Assembly: GCF_003581425.1 (NCBI RefSeq)
Contig: NZ_QXTG01000003.1
Coordinates: forward strand, 62,293 to 126,292
From: Amnibacterium setariae
GTDB lineage: Bacteria; Actinomycetota; Actinomycetes; Actinomycetales; Microbacteriaceae
DNA: 64,000 nucleotides
Reading direction: 5' to 3'
In this document: in pieces, positions 59,949 to 64,000 of the stretch
Layout of the letters: every line of letters begins with the position of its first letter
Position numbering within the stretch: the first letter of the stretch is position 1
Notes under the pieces: generated by a model
Databases searched by the model: none
Told to the model about the DNA's origin: nothing
The model's input: only the letters and a program-made list of their open reading frames with translations
Made by a program: the position numbers and the translations under genes

Positions 59949-60301
59949 CGCACCCTCCTCTCCCTGGTGACGTCGGCGGCGGTGATCCGCACGCCGACCT
60001 GCTGGACGTCGGTCCCGGTGATGTCGCTGACGCGGTCCGCGATGGTCCGCTCCGCGGCGGCGGCCCGCTCGAGCACGCTGCCGCCGGAGCGCTGGAGCGC
60101 CGACGGCTCGTGCTGGAGCCGGTCGATCGAGACGAGGCGGATGGGCGTGCGCACGGAGAGCGCGAGCCGCCCGCCGTCGTCGGCGAGGTCGGCCTGGACC
60201 GCCTTCGCCGCGACGCCGAACGCCTCGGCGGTCACCGCGCGGACGACCGCCTCCATCGCCCTCGTGCTGATCACGTCGCGGCCGCGTGCCGCATCGCTCA
60301 T
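59945..60301 (-). CDS. Asp23-related small protein
   Basis: The 118-residue protein has the alpha/beta pattern of the Asp23/Gls24 domain in reduced form (ISTRAMEAVVRAVTAEAFGVAAKAV...LALSVRTPIRLV...VQQVGVRITAADV). It probably associates with the full-length Asp23 protein of the operon. It overlaps both neighbours by 4 nt. Confidence 0.7.
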   Translation of the reverse strand: MSDAARGRDVISTRAMEAVVRAVTAEAFGVAAKAVQADLADDGGRLALSVRTPIRLVSIDRLQHEPSALQRSGGSVLERAAAAERTIADRVSDITGTDVQQVGVRITAADVTRERRVR

Positions 60302-60489
60302 GACGAGCTGCTGCGCCCGCGGACGGCGGCGACGATCTCGCTGACGTCGAGGCGCCCCTCGAGGATCCGTCCGACGACCCAGCCGATCGCGATCGCGAGG
60401 GCGACCAGGACCAGGGCGCCGAAGTTGAACGTGATGCCGACGATGGCGAGCACCGCTCCGACGGCCATCGCCGTCTGCGTCGTGGTCAC
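60298..60489 (-). CDS. Small membrane protein (DUF2273-like)
   Basis: The 63-residue protein has two close membrane segments with a Gly hinge (AVGAVLAIVGITFNFGALVLVALAIAIG) and a basic tail. Small DUF2273 proteins occupy the same place in Asp23/AmaP operons of Firmicutes. It overlaps both neighbours by 4 nt. Confidence 0.75.
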   Translation of the reverse strand: MTTTQTAMAVGAVLAIVGITFNFGALVLVALAIAIGWVVGRILEGRLDVSEIVAAVRGRSSSS

Positions 60490-60914
60490 TGGACGCGCGC
60501 CGAGTCGGCGTCGTCGTCGTCCGACGGGATGAAGACGTCGGAGACGGTCACGTTGACCTCGGTCACCTCGAGACCGACGAGGCCCTCGACGGATTCGATG
60601 ACGGCGGAGCGGATGCCGTCGGCGACGCGGTGCAGCGGCACCGGGTACTCGGCGATGACGGTCACGTCGACCGCGGCCTGCTTCTCGCCGACCTCGACCG
60701 AGATGCCCTGCCCCCGGTCCTGGTTGCCGATGACGTTGCGGATCGCGCCGATCGCGCGGGCGGCGCCGCCGCCGAGGTCGTGCACGCCCGCGACCTGGCG
60801 GGCCGCGATGCCCGCGATCTTCTCGACGACGGAGTCGTCGACCGTGGTGGTGCCGTGCGACGTGTCCGTGTTCAGCGCGCCGGTCGTGGTCTGGGAAGCC
60901 GTGGCGGAGGCCAT
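60486..60914 (-). CDS. Asp23/Gls24-family envelope stress protein
   Basis: The 142-residue protein has an intact Asp23 domain (about 22-130; VEKIAGIAARQVAGVHDLGGG, VDVTVIAEYPVPLHRVADGIR, GLVGLEVTEVNVTVSDVF) and an acidic tail. In Firmicutes Asp23 is an abundant membrane-associated protein linked to cell-wall stress. ATG 60914 has a strong ribosome site (gaggag); the frame upstream to 61025 is unsupported. It is the first gene of the operon. Confidence 0.88.
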   Translation of the reverse strand: MASATASQTTTGALNTDTSHGTTTVDDSVVEKIAGIAARQVAGVHDLGGGAARAIGAIRNVIGNQDRGQGISVEVGEKQAAVDVTVIAEYPVPLHRVADGIRSAVIESVEGLVGLEVTEVNVTVSDVFIPSDDDDADSARVQ

Positions 60915-61071
60915 GGATCCGCTCCTCACTCGTTCTCGGGCCGCGGCCGGGTGCCGCTGTTGCTCGCCCTTCGATGAGCAGGAGCGCTTCGGAGCGGACT
61001 TCCTCACGCCGCCCAGCGACTTCACAGCGAATGCAGCCCGGATCCCGTCGAGTGCACGGAACTACGAGGCC

Positions 61072-61689
61072 TCAGTCGTCGCCGGACTCGATCCGCCCCG
61101 TGGTCGGGTCGGCGCCCGGCCCGTAGCGCAGCAGGACGGCGCCGGTGGGGCCGGCGAGCGGCGGGGCGAGCGGGGTCAGCCCCGTCGGCACGACCCCCTC
61201 CGGGAAGGCGCGCCGCCCCTGCCCGAGCACCACCGGGTAGATCCAGAGCGCGAGCTCGTCGAACGCCCGCGCCGCGAGCAGCGTGCGCACCAGGTCGAGG
61301 CTGCCGATCACGTGCACGCGCTCGTGCCGGTCCCGGAGCGCGGCCGCCTCCGCCGCGACGTCGGCCCCGAGCTGCACCGCGCCCTCCCACTCGAGCGTCC
61401 GCGGCGAGCGCGACGCGACGTACTTCGGGATCGCGTTCAGGTGCCGTCCGATCGCGTCGAGGTGGCGCGGCCAGTACGCCGCGAAGATGTCGTACGTCCT
61501 GCGGCCGAGCAGCAGGGCGTCGATGCCCGCGATCCGCTCGAGCACCGCGGCGCCGACGACCTCGTCCTCGAACGGCGCCTGCCAGCCGCCCCAGACGAAG
61601 CCGCCGCTCGGGTCCTCGTCCGGTCCGCCCGGGGCCTGCCCGACGCCGTCGAGCGTCAGGAACAGGTCGATCGAGATCCTGCCCGTCAT
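61072..61689 (-). CDS. Dihydrofolate reductase-family (RibD C-terminal) protein
   Basis: The 205-residue protein has the fold marks of the RibD C-terminal/DHFR-like family: SIDLFLTLDGVGQAPGG, LLLGRRTYDIFAAYWP, VHVIGSLDLVRTLL and ELALWIYPVVLGQGRRAF. It is probably an NADPH-dependent reductase of unknown substrate. ATG 61689 follows gaggagg at good spacing; the Met at 61722 lies before that site. It is divergent from dnaX. Confidence 0.88.
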   Translation of the reverse strand: MTGRISIDLFLTLDGVGQAPGGPDEDPSGGFVWGGWQAPFEDEVVGAAVLERIAGIDALLLGRRTYDIFAAYWPRHLDAIGRHLNAIPKYVASRSPRTLEWEGAVQLGADVAAEAAALRDRHERVHVIGSLDLVRTLLAARAFDELALWIYPVVLGQGRRAFPEGVVPTGLTPLAPPLAGPTGAVLLRYGPGADPTTGRIESGDD

Positions 61690-61829
61690 CAGCGCCTCCT
61701 CGCGGTCGTCGGCATCCTCCACCCGCTCGGCCCGGCGGTCCAGCGTCGACCTCGGCCGGCCGCCGGCCGGCCCGATCGCGGTCGGCGGACACGCCCGGCG
61801 CTGTCCGACCCCGCGGTTACCCTCGTGCA

Positions 61830-63914
61830 GTGGTCACCGCCCTCTACCGCCGCTACCGGCCGGAGACCTTCGCCGAGCTGATCGGGCAGGCGCACGTCAC
61901 GGATCCCCTGCGGACCGCGCTGCGGACCGACCGGGTGAACCACGCGTACCTCTTCAGCGGTCCGCGCGGCTGCGGCAAGACCACCTCCGCGCGCATCCTC
62001 GCGCGCTGCCTGAACTGCGCCGAGGGCCCGACGGACACGCCGTGCGGCGTCTGCCCGAGCTGCGTGGAGCTCGGCCGCGACGGCGGCGGCTCGCTCGACG
62101 TGGTCGAGATCGACGCGGCGAGCCACAACGGCGTCGACGACGCCCGCGACCTGCGCGAGCGGGCGGTGTTCGCCCCGGCCCGCGACCGCTACAAGATCTT
62201 CATCCTCGACGAGGCGCACATGGTGACCTCGCAGGGGTTCAACGCGCTGCTCAAGATCGTGGAGGAGCCGCCGGAGCACGTGAAGTTCATCTTCGCGACG
62301 ACGGAGCCCGAGAAGGTCATCGGCACGATCCGCTCCCGCACCCACCACTACCCGTTCCGCCTCGTCGCGCCCGCGCAGCTGCTCGACTACGTCGCGCACC
62401 TCTGCGAGGAGGAGGGTGTGCGCGTGGAGGCCGGCGTGCTCCCGCTGGTCGTGAAGGCCGGCGGCGGGTCCCCCCGCGACACCCTGTCGCTGCTCGACCA
62501 GCTGATCGCCGGGTCGGAGGGCGACCTGGTCGAGTACGAGCGCGCGACCGCGCTGCTCGGCTACACGAGCGCCTCGCTCATCGACGACGTGGTCGCCGCG
62601 GTCGCGGAGGGCGACGCGGCCGGCGCGTTCGCGGCCGTCGACCGGATCGTGCAGACCGGGCAGGACCCGCGGCGGTTCGTCGAGGACCTGCTCGAGCGGA
62701 TGCGCGACCTCATCGTGGTCGCGGCCACCGGCGACGCGGCGGCGAGCGTGCTCCGCGGTGCGCCGGCCGACCAGCTCGCCGCGCTCACGGTGCAGGCGCA
62801 GCGCTTCGGCACGGCCGAGCTCTCCCGCATCGCCGACACGATCAGCGACGCGCTCGACGAGATGGTCGGGGCGACCTCGCCGCGGCTGCACCTCGAGCTC
62901 ATGGTCGCGCGCATGCTCGTGCCCGCGACCGACATCGGCGCCGCGGCGACGCGCATCGAGCGGCTCGAGCGCCGGGTCGGCGTCGAGGCCGCGCCCTCCG
63001 CGTCGGCGCCCGCCCGGGCCGCCGCACCGGCGGCACCGGTCGCGACGCCCGCCCGTCCGGCGGCGGACGCGGCGCCGGTCGTCCGACCGCCGTCGTTCGA
63101 CGTGCCGCCGCCCTCGGCCCCGGTCCCGCCCGCGCGGCCCGCCGCTGCGGCGGCGACCCCGCCCGCCGCCGCGACCGACGTGCCCGCGCCCCAGCCGGCG
63201 CGCCCGGCGGGGGCGCCGCTCACGATCCAGCACGTCCGCGACGCCTGGCCCGAGGTCCTCGAGACCGTGCAGCGCGCGAAGCGCAGCGCCTGGGCCGTCG
63301 TCTACACCTCCTACCCGCTGGCGCTGCAGGACGACGTGCTCACGCTCGCGTTCGTCAGCCGCAGCGACGTCGAGGGCTTCAAGCGGCCCGCCCAGACCGG
63401 CGGCGGGGTGAGCGAGGTGCTCCGCACCGCGATCCTCGAGGTGCTCGGCGTCCGCGTGAAGTTCCTGCCGCGCGTCGACGGCGGCGCGGGCCGGGCCGAG
63501 ACGACCCCGGCCGCGACCGCGCCCGTGGCGGACCCGCCCGCGGAGGACGTGCCGCCCGACGACGTGCCGCCCCCGGACCCCTACGAGGACGAGGAGCCGC
63601 GTCGCGCCCCGGTCGCGCCGGTGCCGGTGCGGGCCGCGGCGCCGGACGTCGCCCCGCCCGCGCCGCCGGTCGTCCCGGTGGTCTCCGAGCCCCTGCCGCC
63701 CGCCGGCTGGGGCGCTCCGGTCCCCGTGCCGGCGCCCGAGCCCGAGCCCGAGCCCGAGGCGGCGGAGCCCGAGCCGGCTCCTGCCGCCGTCACGACACCG
63801 GTCCCGCCGATCCGCCCGGACGAGCACCAGCGCTACGGCGAAGCCGTGGTGCGGGAGCTGCTCGGTGCGAGCTTCCTCGAGGAGACCGTGATCACCCCGA
63901 CCGAGGTGCGGTAG
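61830..63914 (+). CDS. dnaX: DNA polymerase III subunit gamma/tau
   Basis: The 694-residue clamp-loader subunit has an AAA+ domain with FSGPRGCGKTTSARILARC, a Cys zinc module (CLNC...CGVCPSC), Walker B FILDEAHM and the SRC-type GTIRSRTHHYPFR. It continues through domain III into a long Ala/Pro-rich tau-like tail interrupted by a conserved segment at about 467-550 (IQHVRDAWPEVLETVQRAKRS). GTG 61830 is exactly 6 nt after TACCCT, so the mRNA is probably leaderless. recR follows 3 bp after the stop, with no ybaB between. Confidence 0.96.
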   Translation: MVTALYRRYRPETFAELIGQAHVTDPLRTALRTDRVNHAYLFSGPRGCGKTTSARILARCLNCAEGPTDTPCGVCPSCVELGRDGGGSLDVVEIDAASHNGVDDARDLRERAVFAPARDRYKIFILDEAHMVTSQGFNALLKIVEEPPEHVKFIFATTEPEKVIGTIRSRTHHYPFRLVAPAQLLDYVAHLCEEEGVRVEAGVLPLVVKAGGGSPRDTLSLLDQLIAGSEGDLVEYERATALLGYTSASLIDDVVAAVAEGDAAGAFAAVDRIVQTGQDPRRFVEDLLERMRDLIVVAATGDAAASVLRGAPADQLAALTVQAQRFGTAELSRIADTISDALDEMVGATSPRLHLELMVARMLVPATDIGAAATRIERLERRVGVEAAPSASAPARAAAPAAPVATPARPAADAAPVVRPPSFDVPPPSAPVPPARPAAAAATPPAAATDVPAPQPARPAGAPLTIQHVRDAWPEVLETVQRAKRSAWAVVYTSYPLALQDDVLTLAFVSRSDVEGFKRPAQTGGGVSEVLRTAILEVLGVRVKFLPRVDGGAGRAETTPAATAPVADPPAEDVPPDDVPPPDPYEDEEPRRAPVAPVPVRAAAPDVAPPAPPVVPVVSEPLPPAGWGAPVPVPAPEPEPEPEAAEPEPAPAAVTTPVPPIRPDEHQRYGEAVVRELLGASFLEETVITPTEVR

Positions 63915-63917
63915 CCC

Positions 63918-64000
63918 ATGTACGAAGGCATCGTCCAGGAGCTGATCGACGAGCTGGGCCGCCTGCCGGGCATCGGCCCGAAGTCGGCGCAGCGCATCGC
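63918..64000 (+). CDS. recR: Recombination protein RecR, 5' end only
   Basis: The first 27 codons (MYEGIVQELIDELGRLPGI, then GPKSAQRI) match the N-terminal helix-hairpin-helix of RecR, which acts with RecO/RecF in gap repair. The gene runs off the end of the window. It starts 3 bp after dnaX and is likely translated from the same message. Confidence 0.9.
   Translation, partial: MYEGIVQELIDELGRLPGIGPKSAQRI

Overview
The window is high-GC, densely coded, high-third-position-GC DNA from an actinobacterium. Several features point to the Microbacteriaceae, such as a Curtobacterium-like genus: a small SRP RNA, an rplJ leader, many apparently leaderless genes whose -10 box lies 6-8 nt before the start codon, and short dispersed 'ggtcgagg...cctcgagacc' repeats. 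The genus is inference; no marker in the window fixes it.

Layout. 1-5.3 kb carries sugar and housekeeping enzymes on the plus strand: a YeaQ-like membrane protein, a GNAT acetyltransferase, the Leloir pair galT-galK, an aldo/keto reductase and a PhzF-like isomerase. 5.3-10.2 kb on the minus strand has an MFS exporter and a molybdenum hydroxylase pair, in which a fused [2Fe-2S]+Moco chain lies next to an FAD subunit. 10.3-13.4 kb has a nitroreductase, an EEP phosphatase and a second aldo/keto reductase. 13.4-16.3 kb on the minus strand has a KtrB/KtrA potassium uptake pair, with an orphan MalG-like permease overlapping its end. 16.4-19.8 kb has a NUDIX hydrolase, a PRC-barrel/DUF2382 stress protein and the rplJ-rplL operon with leader and terminator. 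19.8-27.8 kb is an alpha-glucoside utilisation divergon: binding protein, two permeases, a small membrane protein and a LacI regulator run left, and an alpha-glucosidase plus a phosphotransferase-like gene run right. Two LacI-type operators lie in the middle. 27.8-36.5 kb has a His-Asp repeat protein, an ABC exporter, a repeat-rich 0.8 kb gap, two glycosyltransferases, a saccharopine-dehydrogenase-like enzyme, a PH-like membrane protein and the SRP RNA.

36.8-51.19 kb is a mobile element of about 14.4 kb inserted in the 3' end of tRNA-Ser(GGA). A 22-bp direct repeat bounds it, at 36800-36821 and 51167-51188. It has a tyrosine integrase beside attL, an Xre-type repressor facing an Xis-like gene across interleaved promoters, and an overlapping early operon whose first large gene looks like a replication initiator with three iteron-like repeats inside it. 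Next come a small-terminase-like gene and a complete tail tape-measure gene with no other head or tail genes. After these lie a tRNA-like RNA with a 9-nt anticodon loop, a winged-helix gene behind three GGTGAA-N-TTCACC palindromes, a minus-strand operon with a HEPN-like protein, and a ParB-like operon. This makes the element the most unusual part of the window. It could be a phage satellite that carries its own tape measure, or a prophage collapsed by deletion.

51.3-64 kb returns to chromosome: an acyltransferase-3/SGNH enzyme, small zinc-ribbon genes, an alpha/beta hydrolase, a convergent pair of Ser/Thr kinase-GAF paralogues, a five-gene Asp23/AmaP-type envelope stress operon, a RibD/DHFR-like reductase, dnaX and the start of recR.
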